From contig CAJNDS010002700.1 of assembly GCA_905221605.1 (NCBI GenBank), positions 226,882-290,881 on the forward strand: a DNA stretch of 64,000 bases, given 5' to 3'. The stretch comes from Symbiodinium natans (lineage: Eukaryota; Sar; Dinophyceae; Suessiales; Symbiodiniaceae). The notes below the pieces were generated by a model. The model did not search any database and was not told the DNA's origin. It saw only the letters and a list, made by a program, of their open reading frames with translations. The stretch's first letter is position 1. The number at the start of each line of letters is the position of its first letter. Position numbers and translations under genes: made by a program. This document shows positions 33,251-43,330 of the stretch, piece by piece.

Positions 33251-34005
33251 ACAAGGACCCCAAAGGATGTATCTACCCCTAAGAGATCCCCTTGATATAC
33301 TCCAAATATGGCCTTTATGTTCTCTTAGGAAGTAGAAAAAAAAACTTCCCCAAACCCAACGGTACCACTGTAAGGATCCAAGGTACAGTCCCTTGATGCT
33401 GCGTTTTGCGAAGGCCCGACCCCTAAACCCTACAATCCCTACAATCCCTACAAACCCTACAATCCCTACAGACCCTAAAAACCCTACAAAACCTCCAAAC
33501 CCTATAAACCCTACAAACAACCCTACAACCCCGCAAACCCTGCAAACCCTAGAGTCCCCACAATCCCTACAGACCCTACAAACCCTACAGACCCTACAAG
33601 CCCTTCAAGCCTTAAATTAAGGATGCGAGTTGAGAATTTGGAGTACTGCGAAGCCGCAGACCGGCTCAGCCCGGGGGTTTGTTTCTGCAGAAGAATGCGC
33701 GGATCACAGCGTTGGAGAATGCTCTCTCCGTCCCTTCATGGCTTTAGTGTGAAGCCTTTCGGAGTTGGGGTCTATGTAGAAATAGCAGTGCTCAGAGTAC
33801 CTCAGAAGCTCACTACATGGTGGGTATAGGTACATACATGCATGCATGCATACATACATACATGCATACATACATACATACATACATGCATCTACATATA
33901 CAAATATATATATATATATATATGAATTTGTGTATGTAGTATTTCTGGGTAAGCCTGAGCCCTAAAACCCTCACACCCATACTCCCAAGATTTCAAGCTG
34001 GTGGC

Positions 34006-34044
34006 GGTCCGGCTGTTCGGCACGTTGCGGTCCCTGAAGACCGC
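34006..34044 (-). CDS. Probable exon
   Basis: Thirteen codons, AVFRDRNVPNSRT, between AGTGTCAG and a GC donor, phase 0-0. Confidence 0.4.
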
Positions 34045-34477
34045 CTGACACTCAGGTTCGAGTTTAGGGTTTGGGGATTAGGGTTTAGGGTTTAGGGTTT
34101 AGGGTTTAGGGCTTAGGGCTTAGGGTTTAGGGTCCAGGGGGTCTAGAAACACCCTTACTCAAGAAAGTAACCCTCTGAACACGTATTCTGAAAAGAAGAA
34201 GGGCAACTTACTTCTCGAGTAACCAGGGAAAATGCCGGTCGAACTGTGCTTGTCCCACAAATAAGGAAATCCAAGAAGTGTTCACATTCGCCTGGTGGCT
34301 AAGTAAGAAGAGCTAGGATGGCCATTAGGACCTCTGAAGAATATTCCTGAATATGATCACCTTAAACCCAGCCCCCACCCAAACCCTAAGACCATCCTGA
34401 ACCCAAACCCGAACCCTAAACACCCCAAACCCTAAACCCCAAACCCTCAACCCTCGACCCTAAAACCTACACCCCAC

Positions 34478-34527
34478 CAAATGGCATCGAAGTCATGATG
34501 CTCTCACTGATCAATTCTTCGTGTTGC
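34478..34527 (-). CDS. Probable exon
   Basis: A 50-nt segment between CAAGAG and TTTG|GTGGGG; encodes RQHEELISESIMTSMPFG. Confidence 0.45.
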
Positions 34528-34741
34528 CTCTTGAGGGTTTATGTTTTATGGCTTTGCGATTTAGGGTTTGGGGTTTAGGTTTCAGGGTTTAGGGTTTAGG
34601 GATAAGAATGACGGACTCTGGGGGCGTTTGGCTGCTTGAGGGCTTAGTGAAGGTGCAGGCTTTCACTTCCTGAGCCCGTCGCTTCTCCCCGTGCCAAGAA
34701 GATGTCACACTCAACCCCCCCCCCCCCCCCCCCGGCCCCAC

Positions 34742-34768
34742 CTTCTTGTGCACGATGTTGAAAACGGA
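34742..34768 (-). CDS. Possible 27-nt exon
   Basis: Nine codons, SVFNIVHKK, between CTCGGCCAG and AAG|GTGGGG, phase 0-0; well-formed sites on both sides. Confidence 0.38.
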
Positions 34769-34969
34769 CTGGCCGAGATTTGTGCCCCAAACTCTAAACC
34801 CTAAACGCTAAACCCTGCAGGTTTTGGGACATAGGGCACCAAACTTTCCGGGTTGGGGCAGCAGGAAGAAATGTGTAAGGCTCAGGGTCCAGGGTTTAGG
34901 TCTTGGCGTGCCCAGATCTGATAACTTTGGCGTGCAAGGGCTTCTTCCTGCTCTACTACGGTTTAGGGT

Positions 34970-35185
34970 TTAGGGTTTAGGGTTTAGGGTTTAGGGTTTA
35001 GGGTTTAGGGTTTAGGGTTTAGGGTTTAGGGTTTAGGGTGTATAGGGTTTAGGGTTTAGGGTGTATAGGGTTTAGGGTTTAGGGTTTAGGGTTTAGGGTT
35101 TAGGGTTTAGGGTTTAGGGTTTAGGGTTAGGGTTTAGGGTTTAGGGTTTAGGGTTTAGGGTTTAGGGTTTAGGGTTTAGGGTTTA
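34970..35185 (+). repeat. (TTTAGGG)n array
   Basis: About 30 heptamers with two GGGTGTATA interruptions. Faces a (CCCTAAA)n array at 35328-35455 in the opposite orientation. Confidence 0.95.
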
Positions 35186-35327
35186 TTTTAAGGCAAGCGA
35201 AGAATTTGGTTTGGGATCACCTTCAGGGAACATGTAGGGACTCCCAAAACCTTGCCCCGTTAAGGTTTGGGTTTGCTTAGCTGCTGCACTACCCGCCGCT
35301 GTCTCGGAGTCGTGACTGAAGATGGCC

Positions 35328-35455
35328 CTAAACCCTAAACCCTAAACCCTAAACCCTAAACCCTAAACCCTAAAGCCTAACCCTAAACCCTAAACCCTAA
35401 ACCCTAAACCCTAAACCCTAAACCCTAAACCCTAAACCCTAAACCCGAAACCCGA
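35328..35455 (-). repeat. (CCCTAAA)n array
   Basis: Inverted partner of 34970-35185; lies left of the exon at 35479-35557, as the general pattern predicts. Confidence 0.95.
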
Positions 35456-35478
35456 AGCCTCCGATATTGCCAGAACAC

Positions 35479-35557
35479 CAGGAAAGCTCCCGGCCTTGAA
35501 GCACGGGACGCCCCAAAAGGCGAATGGCTTCACCGTGTTCAGCTTCTGGACCGTGTC
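35479..35557 (-). CDS. Coding exon, unknown protein
   Basis: A 79-nt exon between CCTACAG and CCTG|GTGTTC. Encodes DTVQKLNTVKPFAFWGVPCF, then KAGSFP. Nearly all third positions are G/C; the other strand is less convincing. Confidence 0.58.
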
Positions 35558-35599
35558 CTGTAGGGTTAGAGTTTAGGGTTGAGGGTTGAGGGTTTAGGG

Positions 35600-35855
35600 T
35601 TTGGGGTTTATAGGGTTTATAGGGTTTATAGGTTTATAGGGTTTATAGGGTTTATAGGGTTTACAGGGTTTATAGGGTTTATAGGGTTTATAGGGTTTAT
35701 AGGGTTCATAGGGTTCATAGGGTTCATAGGGTTCATAGGGTTCATAGGGTTCATAGGGTTCATAGGGTTCATAGGGTTCATAGGGTTCATAGGGTTCATA
35801 GGGTTCATAGGGTTCATAGGGTTCATAGGGTTCATAGGGTTCATAGGGTTCTTAG
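35600..35855 (+). repeat. (GGGTTTATA)n to (GGGTTCATA)n array
   Basis: 9-mer telomere derivative; the second half is a pure GGGTTCATA sub-variant. Confidence 0.95.
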
Positions 35856-35916
35856 GGTTTAGGGTTTAGGGGGGTGGGGGGGGGGGGAGGGGGGAGGGGA
35901 CGCTTCACCACGACCC

Positions 35917-35967
35917 CCCGTGGCTTCCCCAACGTCCTCGTCGTTGAGCCGGAAAGTGAGGAGGTGC
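35917..35967 (-). CDS. Probable exon next to the transposon
   Basis: After TGCGGGAG, encodes HLLTFRLNDEDVGEATG. It is the last minus-strand exon before the (AGT)n block and the transposon. Confidence 0.48.
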
Positions 35968-36089
35968 CTCCCGCAGGGAATTCGTGATGTAAGAAGATAG
36001 TGAGAGCAGTATGAAGAAACATGAGTAGAACAATAACTTGTAACAATAAAAACACAAGCGCTAGAATAGTAAATGTAGTATTATTATTA

Positions 36090-36500
<411 letters not shown>

Positions 36501-36504
36501 CGCG

Positions 36505-36613
36505 CTCCGCGCGTATTTGACGCCGCGTCCGTCTGCGTCCGAAGTGCCTTTTCCATCGGTAAAAGCAGCGTTCTTGGGCAGAGTGCTCATTTCCCAACGA
36601 CGACGCCAATTAC
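36505..36613 (+). repeat. Left inverted terminal repeat
   Basis: Imperfect inverted copy of about 41955-42105. Conserved blocks are GCGCGTATTTGACGC, TTCCAT, GTGCTCAT and TTCCCAACG. Confidence 0.72.
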
Positions 36614-36673
36614 AGGAATTTCCTGTCTTGTAAGGTCAAGGCTGCAATCTCGAACTTGTCTTCGCTTGTTTCC

Positions 36674-38242
36674 ATGCTCGAATGCGAAAGGAAAGCCATG
36701 CCGAAGCAGTCCAGACATAGATGCCGTGTGTGTGGGCAGCCGGGCCACCGGCAGGAGACTTGCACTACCTATGCAGGTAGGCTCATCCGGGAGCTTCAGC
36801 AAAAAGTGCAAAGGCATGCGCGTGCGGAACCTCAACGGCGGCTTCGTCGTCTTCGCAAGGACGGTGAGAGCAAAGTTTCTGCCAGGCTGCAGTATAGCGG
36901 TGCGCGGAAACGCAAGCAGCAGCCGTGCGTGAAGCGGGCAGACATCGAATCTGAGCGTGAGATCCTGAAAGATGAGGAGAAATGCTACCAAGAGCTGCTG
37001 AAGGCTGGTGTCATGGAAAGACCAAAGACATGCAGCCACTGCAAGTCCGACCAAGTCAAGCCGAGCAACACGAAGCGGGGGACAAAGGCGGGTCTTCGCT
37101 TCATATCCTGTGCCAAGTGCCACAGGTACACGAACTACGTGTGGTTTTCCCCCTTCCGGCATTGCAGAACAACACCTGCAGAGATCTACGAGTTCCTCGC
37201 GGTCTACAGTCGACAGAGCATGCTCCAGAGACCGACAGCCACGGATCTAAATCGCATTCTTGGATGGGGCAGGAGAAAGTTGGGGAACATGATCGATGTC
37301 TGTTTGAAGTCGGAGTCTCTCCTGGGTTTCGCGAACAACAGAAAGCGGATTCTCAAGAATGACACAGAAGTTGATGCGCATGCGCTCAAACGCTTTTACG
37401 TGTCAGGCAGGAATCCACACTTTCAGCATCTTCAGAAGATATATGGTGCAGAGCGTGGACCAGAAGTGTTCCAGTGCCACGTGCGCCTGGCCGGCATCTG
37501 TGTCCGTGGGGGCGCGCTATGTGTCAGTATGCTGCCGTCCAAGTTGGTGTCCAAGAAAGCCCCACCGCCGCCGGAGTCCCTGCAGGTTTTTGTTTTGGAA
37601 AGCTGAAACCCCTAAACCCCAAACCCTCAAGAGCATTTTGTAAGTGCAACTGTCGTCTGCGACTGCTGGGAGGACGTGGTTTCCAGCAAGATCTTGAACA
37701 AGGTCTGTGTGTCGAAGAAGCGTGCAGTGTACACAGATGGTAACTCTTGCTACGCTCGGTGCGCAGCCAAAGAGAAGAAGAAGAAACTGCAGTTTCATGC
37801 AGTGAGCCACAAGAAGAAGGACTCCTAATCCGAGATGTGGAAGCCCAGACCCCAAAAATCCACATGTTTAGGGCCAGGCCCAAAATCCTAGAAGCGTTTT
37901 CATTCTAAGTCAACTGTCCGCATCTCTTGCGAGGAGTACGTCAGAAAGCTCAGCAATGGAAAAGTGGCGGGTACAATGTCAATCGACTCCAGATGGCGTT
38001 CACTGGACAAATTTTGTGCAGGCGTCAGAGCGCGAAAATCAGACGGATCCATGAATGGCTGGCTTGTGACGCTGATTTTCGCTTGGCTGTTGCGGCATAA
38101 CGAGAACATGAAAAGCTTGACGCAGCGGAACTTCCGCGCCTGCTTGTTGCGCGGGCTGAAGATGTACCACAGAAAGTATCACGTGAGCCGGTCCGTGGGG
38201 AGATGGGCCCTGTTCACTGGGGGTGATGCCGAGGCAGCATGA
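36674..38242 (+). CDS. ISXO2/Merlin-like DDE transposase, three exons
   Basis: Exons 36674-37585, 37634-37819 and 37892-38242, all phase 0, give about 482 residues. A CCHC zinc knuckle is at 17-30 (CRVCGQPGHRQETC), a zinc ribbon at 120-149 (CSHC...CAKC), and an RNase H-like DDE core follows: VDAH (D about 234), YTDGNSCY (D about 339) and GTMSIDSRW (D about 398, where the family usually has Glu). The last block with FAWLLRHNEN is typical of ISXO2/Merlin. Intron 1 (48 bp, GT-AG) contains CCCCTAAACCCC; intron 2 (72 bp) has a GA donor and contains TTTAGGG. The next in-frame ATG (36698) is an alternative start. Whether it is active is unknown; the catalytic triad would be D-D-D. Confidence 0.75.
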
Positions 38243-38333
38243 GGCAGGCGTGCTGTGTAAACAATACGAAAGTAGCGCAGTTAAACATATTGCAACTGTG
38301 TTACGGCCTTGGCATCTGGGGAAAAACGTCAGG

Positions 38334-38356
38334 GACTCCAAAATGAGTGCCAGACA
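38334..38356 (+). repeat. 23-bp direct repeat, copy 1
   Basis: GACTCCAAAATGAGTGCCAGACA starts here and is identical at 40923-40945. Both copies follow the end of a cargo reading frame within the transposon. Confidence 0.75.
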
Positions 38357-38819
38357 CAGAGATTGCTGCAGCTGCGCGGACACAGACAGCAGCCAAATCG
38401 CAGGTCTAGCCGGGGAGCTTGAGTTATGTGGTTTAGGGGTTAGGGCTCAGACTCGTAAGCTTTCAGACTTGGGCTGAAGACGCTTAGAACCTTGCAGCTT
38501 TGGGGCCCAGCCTAAAGACTTTGCAGGTCTGGGGTTTAGGCTTAAGAAGCTTGAGTTTCCTGGCTTAGGGTGAGGACCTTCCATGATTCGCAAGCCCGAA
38601 CATCGTGAACCCTGAAACTCTAAAGTCCCAACCCAAAAGCCTGAAGGGAAAGATCAAAAGGGCTACACCCTAAAACTCGAAAGCTTTGGGGTGTAGGCAT
38701 AGGTTTAGTTCCGGCAGCCCCCCCCACATCCTCTCGTCCTGGTAACGGCCAACATGCACCGTGGGACCACCAGGGCTTGAGGTGTGGGGTTAAGCCCTAA
38801 GCCCTAAACCTGAAACCCA

Positions 38820-38995
38820 CTAAAATATATAGTATAGATAGAAGAATAATAATAAGAAATATATATAAAATAATATATATATATATATATATATTATTAT
38901 TATATAATAAATAGTATATAAGAAATATATAGTATATAATATATTATGTATATTATATAGTATATATTAGACACTATATGGTATGTACAAAGTAT
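38820..38995. repeat. AT-rich low-complexity block
   Basis: ATAT, TATATA and AATAAT runs inside the transposon between the transposase and the next cargo frame. 38250-38820 holds no recognised gene. Confidence 0.7.
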
Positions 38996-38997
38996 AA

Positions 38998-39657
38998 GTG
39001 AAGCGTAGCTTGGTGGCTCTGATACTGTACGGAAACCACCCGCTCTTTGCACCCCTGGCCATGTGGGCTCCGGTTGCAGAGGACCTGGTCATGCAGGCAT
39101 GGGTTGGGACTGCAGAAGCGTTCCGTGTCTGTGCAGATTGGAATATGACCTTCATTCCATGACATGTGACCCAAAAGGTGGCAGCGAGGGTTAGCAGCGT
39201 GGCAGAAGAGAGCTTCGGCACGGGTCTCTCTTACGAGAACTGGCGTGACCATGAGCTTCATGAGATTCTTTGTGCACTGGTGCCGCTGTGGAACATTAGG
39301 AGCAGAGTGTACGTGGACCGGCCGGACATGGAAAATTTGACGCTGCTCCGCCTGTGCGGCGACGTTCTTTGCACACTGGTCTTCTCTGATGTTCGCATGC
39401 TCGAGTACATTCCTGCATCTCTGAGGGAAGTGACGTTCTCAGAGTATCCCATGACACAAGTCCTGGAATGCCACGGCAATGAGTGGCGTGTTCGGCTTGG
39501 GTGCCTGGAAGAGTTGCTTCAGCAGGCTTTGCACCACATGCGAAGTCATAGAGATATCTTCCAGCAGCATGTGTGGAAAAGCTTGGAGCAAGTGTTTGAA
39601 GATGCTGCGCTGTTGACTGCCGGGCTGCTGACCCAGCCCGATGTTTCTGGACAGTGA
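38998..39657 (+). pseudogene. Transposon cargo frame with one in-frame TGA
   Basis: Open from 38998 to 39657 except for a TGA at 39160-39162. Before it: LVALILYGNHPLFAPLAMWA, then EDLVMQAWVGTAEAF. After it: SYENWRDHELHEILCALVPL and LLRLCGDVLCTLVFSDVRML. No family recognised. There is no good ATG at either start, so this could be an exon read from an upstream start, or a decayed gene. An AT-rich block (38820-38990) precedes it. Confidence 0.5.
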
Positions 39658-39854
39658 CATGCGCGAAGGCCGCGGCAGTATAAGAAGACTTGCTGACTTG
39701 AGGGTTTACGGGGGACAGCGCTCAGGACCTCTGCAGCAGACCGAAGGGTGTAGTTTTACTGCAGGCTTGGAATGAAAGAAGGAGGGACGATGGAACATGG
39801 ACCTTTTGCCGCAGTTTTGTGCATTACAGTTAGTCCAGACAAGCGGCTAGTGCC

Positions 39855-40105
39855 ATGTTTCCTGGCAACGCAGTGTTGGGTCCGTGGCGCTTCAGTGCCG
39901 ATGCTGGGGCAGATGGGGCAGTTGATGTCAAGACGTCTGGCCCGAGCACAGCAACGGATGAGGAGGGCATCTCTTCGGACTCACAGGACCCGGAAGAGCC
40001 CAAAGTAAGCATCGGAGCCCGAAAGCCTGGTAACTAAAGTCCACAATTTTGCAGGAGTCTGTCATCGGCACACAGCCGGAAGAAGAGAGCAGGCGGGGAT
40101 TTTGA
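39855..40105 (+). CDS. Small acidic two-exon cargo gene
   Basis: ATG at 39855. Exon 1 ends GAGCCCAAA|GTAAGC; the acceptor TTTTGCAG at about 40054 gives a 50-bp intron, and exon 2 reads in phase ESVIGTQPEEESRRGF and stops. The product is about 66 residues, acidic (DEEGISSDSQDPEEPK) and probably disordered. Function unknown. The clean intron is the main support. Confidence 0.42.
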
Positions 40106-40404
40106 AGAAGGTTAAACCCGACCCGAATATGTAATCCCTAAACTCCAAACCGTAAACCCTAAACCCTGAACCCTAGACGTGAAACCCAAAACCCAAAACC
40201 CTGAACCCTAGACCTGAAACCCTAAACCCTAAACCGTAGACCCTCAAGCCTAGACCCTAAACCTGAAACCCAAAGGCCTAAACCCTGAACCCTGAAGCCT
40301 AAACCCAAACCCTAAACCTTAAACCTGAAACCCTAAGCCCTAAGGCCTAAGCCCGAAGGCCGCATGTCGAACCGAAAAAGTAACCTGCTGGGAGGCCGGC
40401 CAAA

Positions 40405-40833
40405 GTGAGGAAGACTGCGGCGGGTGGCATGAACATGGTGCCAGCTCCAGCTTCCTGGTTTGTGAAGCTTGACGCCTCGTGGGTGCGCAACGTGCCGGAT
40501 ACCAGCAACATGTTCCTGCGACCGGGAGCCGACGTGACCTTTGGAGGGCATGACATGTACGTAGAGGGGCAGAAACATGCCCGCAAGTTTCGTTGGGGCC
40601 GTTGCCCGTGGCACAACCAAAGGGCGATGGTGCCTTGGGTGGTGCCGGACGGCGCACATGCCGGCGACCTTATCTTGATATGTAGTGGGTATTGGGACCG
40701 GGACTACATTGGCAGATGCGCCTGCTTTTTCAAGCATGAGTTTCCCCGCTCGAGGATCTCTGAGCTGAGCCCAGAGACAAAGGCGGAGTGGATATCTTTC
40801 CGGGCAGCTTTGAGCCGAGGAGCGAGGCCTTGA
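40405..40833 (+). CDS. Cargo protein of unknown function
   Basis: 142 open codons; the first ATG is at 40432. Aromatic- and Cys-rich globular text: VKLDASWVRNVPDTSNMFLR, then GRCPWHNQRAMVPWVVPDGA, then DLILICSGYWDRDYIGRCAC. No family recognised. It follows a 200-bp block of degenerate CCCTAAA/CCTGAAA units (40140-40350). Confidence 0.5.
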   Translation: MRKTAAGGMNMVPAPASWFVKLDASWVRNVPDTSNMFLRPGADVTFGGHDMYVEGQKHARKFRWGRCPWHNQRAMVPWVVPDGAHAGDLILICSGYWDRDYIGRCACFFKHEFPRSRISELSPETKAEWISFRAALSRGARP

Positions 40834-40922
40834 GCCGAGGAACGGTACATGTTCAAGAAGTAGTCTACGCGTGCACAAGGGTCTCTGCACTAGGCTTTGC
40901 TCTCAGGGGGCGTGAAGTCGGT

Positions 40923-40945
40923 GACTCCAAAATGAGTGCCAGACA
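40923..40945 (+). repeat. 23-bp direct repeat, copy 2
   Basis: Identical to 38334-38356, with weak similarity in the flanks. It may mark a shared 3' end or a former small repeat insertion. Confidence 0.75.
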
Positions 40946-40999
40946 AAGAGCACGAAAGTTGCACGGGGAGAAGCAGCGTTGAAAATGAGGGACGGCCCC

Positions 41000-41740
41000 A
41001 AACCCCCAAATTCAAGTGAAGGGCCAACAGCCGTGTACCCTTAAGCCCGAAACCCCAAACCCCGAAGCTTCAAGTGGAGGCCCCAAATTTCCTGGACCCT
41101 TAAGCCCTCAACCCCAAACCCCGAAGCTTCAAGTGGAGGCCCAAATTTCCTGGACCCTTAAGCCCTAACCCCCAAACCCCGAAGCTTCAAGTGGAGGCCC
41201 CAAATTTCCTGGACCCTTGAGCCCTAACCCCCAAACCCCGAAGCTTCAAGTGGAGGCCCCAAATTTCCTGGACCCTTAAGCCCTAACCCCCAAACCCCGA
41301 AGCTTCAAGTGGAGGCCCCAAATTCCTGGACCCTTAAGCCCTCAACCCCAAACCCCGAAGCTTCAAGTGGAGGCCCCAAATTTCCTGGACCCTTAAGCCC
41401 TAACCCCCAAACCCCGAAGCTTCAAGTGGAGGCCCCAAATTCCTGGACCCTTAAGCCCTCAACCCCAAACCCCGAAGCTTCAAGTGGAGGCCCAAAAGCC
41501 GTGTACCCTCAAGCTAAACCCCAAACCCCGAAGCTTCACGTGGAAGCCCAACATTGCTGGACCCTGAAGCCCTAAACCCCAAACCCCGAAGGTTCAAGTG
41601 GAAGCCCAAATTTCCTGGACCCTTAAACCCTAAACCCGAACCCCGAAGCTTCAAGTGCAAGCTCAAAACTCGTCTACCCTGAAACCGAAAACCAGAAATC
41701 CCGAAGCTTGAAGTGCCAGGCGAAAACTCCTATAGCCTTA
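41000..41740 (+). repeat. 59-bp tandem repeat with a HindIII site
   Basis: About eleven units of AAGCTTCAAGTGGAGGCCCC...TTTCCTGGACCCTTAAGCCCT..CCCCAAACCCCG. The second half of each unit resembles a degenerate CCCTAAA motif. Lies near the right end of the transposon. Confidence 0.88.
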
Positions 41741-41844
41741 AACCCAAAAGCCCAGGTAACCCCCCCCCCCCCCCAGCCCCAAGCCCCCCCCACCCCCCCA
41801 AGCCAAGCCAAGCCAAAGCCAATTTTAATCACAAATTATTGGGG

Positions 41845-41962
41845 CAAGGCCCTCATGGGAAATCAAAGGCCCTCATGGGAAACCGAAGACCCTCACAAAA
41901 AATCGAAAGGCCCTCATGGGAAACCGAAGACCCTGACAAAAAAATCGAATGGCCCTCATGGG
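41845..41962 (+). repeat. Short tandem repeat GGCCCTCATGGGAAA
   Basis: Five units of GGCCCTCATGGG alternate with GAAGACCCT(C/G)ACAAAAAATCGAA. They abut the right inverted repeat. Confidence 0.8.
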
Positions 41963-42105
41963 CGTCGCCGTTGGGAATTGGCGGAGTGTGGCATAGCATT
42001 CAATGCATGAGCAGAAAACACTGCAAATAGCAGTGTTTTCGCCTATGGAAGAACATGGGAAAACATGCAAAATGAAGGATGACACAGCGTCAAATACGCG
42101 CAATA
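41955..42105 (-). repeat. Right inverted terminal repeat
   Basis: Inverted partner of 36505-36613, about 40 bp longer because of an internal stretch containing a short palindrome (CACTGCAAATAGCAGTG). Confidence 0.72.
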
Positions 42106-42109
42106 CCCC

Positions 42110-42331
<222 letters not shown>

Positions 42332-42710
42332 CAGAAGTAGCAGTAGCAGTAGCAGTAGCAACAAGAAGTAGCAACACGAATCATAGTAATAGCGACAGTA
42401 ATCATGAGTAAACACTAGTAATGAGAATAATTAATGACCAGAACAAGCATACTTGATAACAATCATAGTAAAACATGCAAATAACGATGAAACAAAATGA
42501 AAATTCATTTACAATCTTCATTAATAACAATAAGAATACGTGGCCATGGACATGCTCGTGAATCATTGCACGTACAGTATGTCACGTCTCACAGACATCA
42601 AGTGTTCATCGTTGTCACTTTTGTGTTTTACGCACCCTAAACCCTAAACGCCAAACCCTAAACCCCAAACCCAAAACCCTAAACCCCAAACCCTAAACCC
42701 CAAACCGCAC

Positions 42711-42845
42711 CGCGTTTCGCGTGGCCACCCCAACCTCCACCCACGGCGGGAAGGCCGAACATGCTTTACATTCCGATGTTTGCGGCATGGGAGGCACAAC
42801 GTCACGTCCGGGCCAGCAATAGCAACAGTAAATATCATCACCGAA
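42711..42845 (-). CDS. Probable Cys-rich exon
   Basis: Open minus frame with GFGDDIYCCYCWPGRDVVPP, then SECKACSAFPPWVEVGVATR. Several Cys pairs suggest metal binding. An alternative minus frame is also open, so the call is moderate. Confidence 0.42.
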
Positions 42846-43240
42846 GCCTTCAACAAGGCGCGGTAAACTCAAATTAGACCCCAAACCAAGGCCCTAACTT
42901 CGTAGCTTAGCCACCATATCATAGTAATAGTAAGGGTACCCCTTTTTGGGGTTGGGTACTTTTATAAGGGAACCTCGAACCAAGAAAAGGGGAAAGGGTA
43001 ACACCGGGCTACCAAGCTGCGCCGACCCTAAACCCTAAACCCTGGACCCTGAACCCTGAACTCTAAACCCTAAACCCTAAACCCTAAACCTGTTTCAAGC
43101 CTGGGATCCTTCGGGGTTCGGGCTTTAGGGTGTGTGAGGTTGAGGGCGGGCAGATTATGATATGCCTTCAACCCTAAACCCTAAACCCTCAACCTTAGCG
43201 GACCTAGCAGTCCCGAGTTTCACAACTCTCCACCAGCTCT

Positions 43241-43330
43241 TCATGAGCCCAACTTCGCCCACCTCTTGGTGAGGCCCAGGTCCCTCAGTGTCTCTTTGAC
43301 CTGGCGCGGGATGCAGATTGATAATTCCGA
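43241..43330 (-). CDS. Probable terminal exon, possibly ribosomal L30-like
   Basis: Encodes ICIPRQVKETLRDLGLTKRW, then AKLGS and TGA. The pattern I-G/C-x-P-x-x-x-x-x-T-L-x-x-L-G-L-x-K-R is reminiscent of uL30, notably its mitochondrial form, but this is only a motif impression. A telomere-like CCCTAAA block lies on its left. Confidence 0.5.
   Translation of the reverse strand, partial: SELSICIPRQVKETLRDLGLTKRWAKLGS

Larger units (their letters stand above)
36501..42108 (+). mobile_element. ISXO2/Merlin-type transposon of 5.6 kb inside an (AGT)n tract
   Basis: The ends are inverted repeats. 36509-36523 (GCGCGTATTTGACGC) is the exact reverse complement of 42087-42101, and 36591-36607 (TTCCCAACGACGACGCC) matches the reverse complement of 41961-41977 at 16 of 17 bases, with diverged similarity between. 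(AGT)n lies on both sides in the same direction, so the element probably landed in a microsatellite; any target duplication is hidden by the repeat. Cargo: a transposase (36674-38242), units at 38998-39657, 39855-40105 and 40405-40833, then 59-bp repeats. All cargo is on +, against the minus-strand genes around it. Confidence 0.68.

Noticed and set aside
34915-34962. Plus-strand exon ITLACKGFFLLYY ending at GTTTAGG
   Set aside because: Good composition, but it is isolated on + and the minus frame is open as well.
43241-43330. Firm call as ribosomal protein uL30
   Set aside because: Only a short L-x-x-L-G-L-x-K-R pattern is seen; kept as a possibility.
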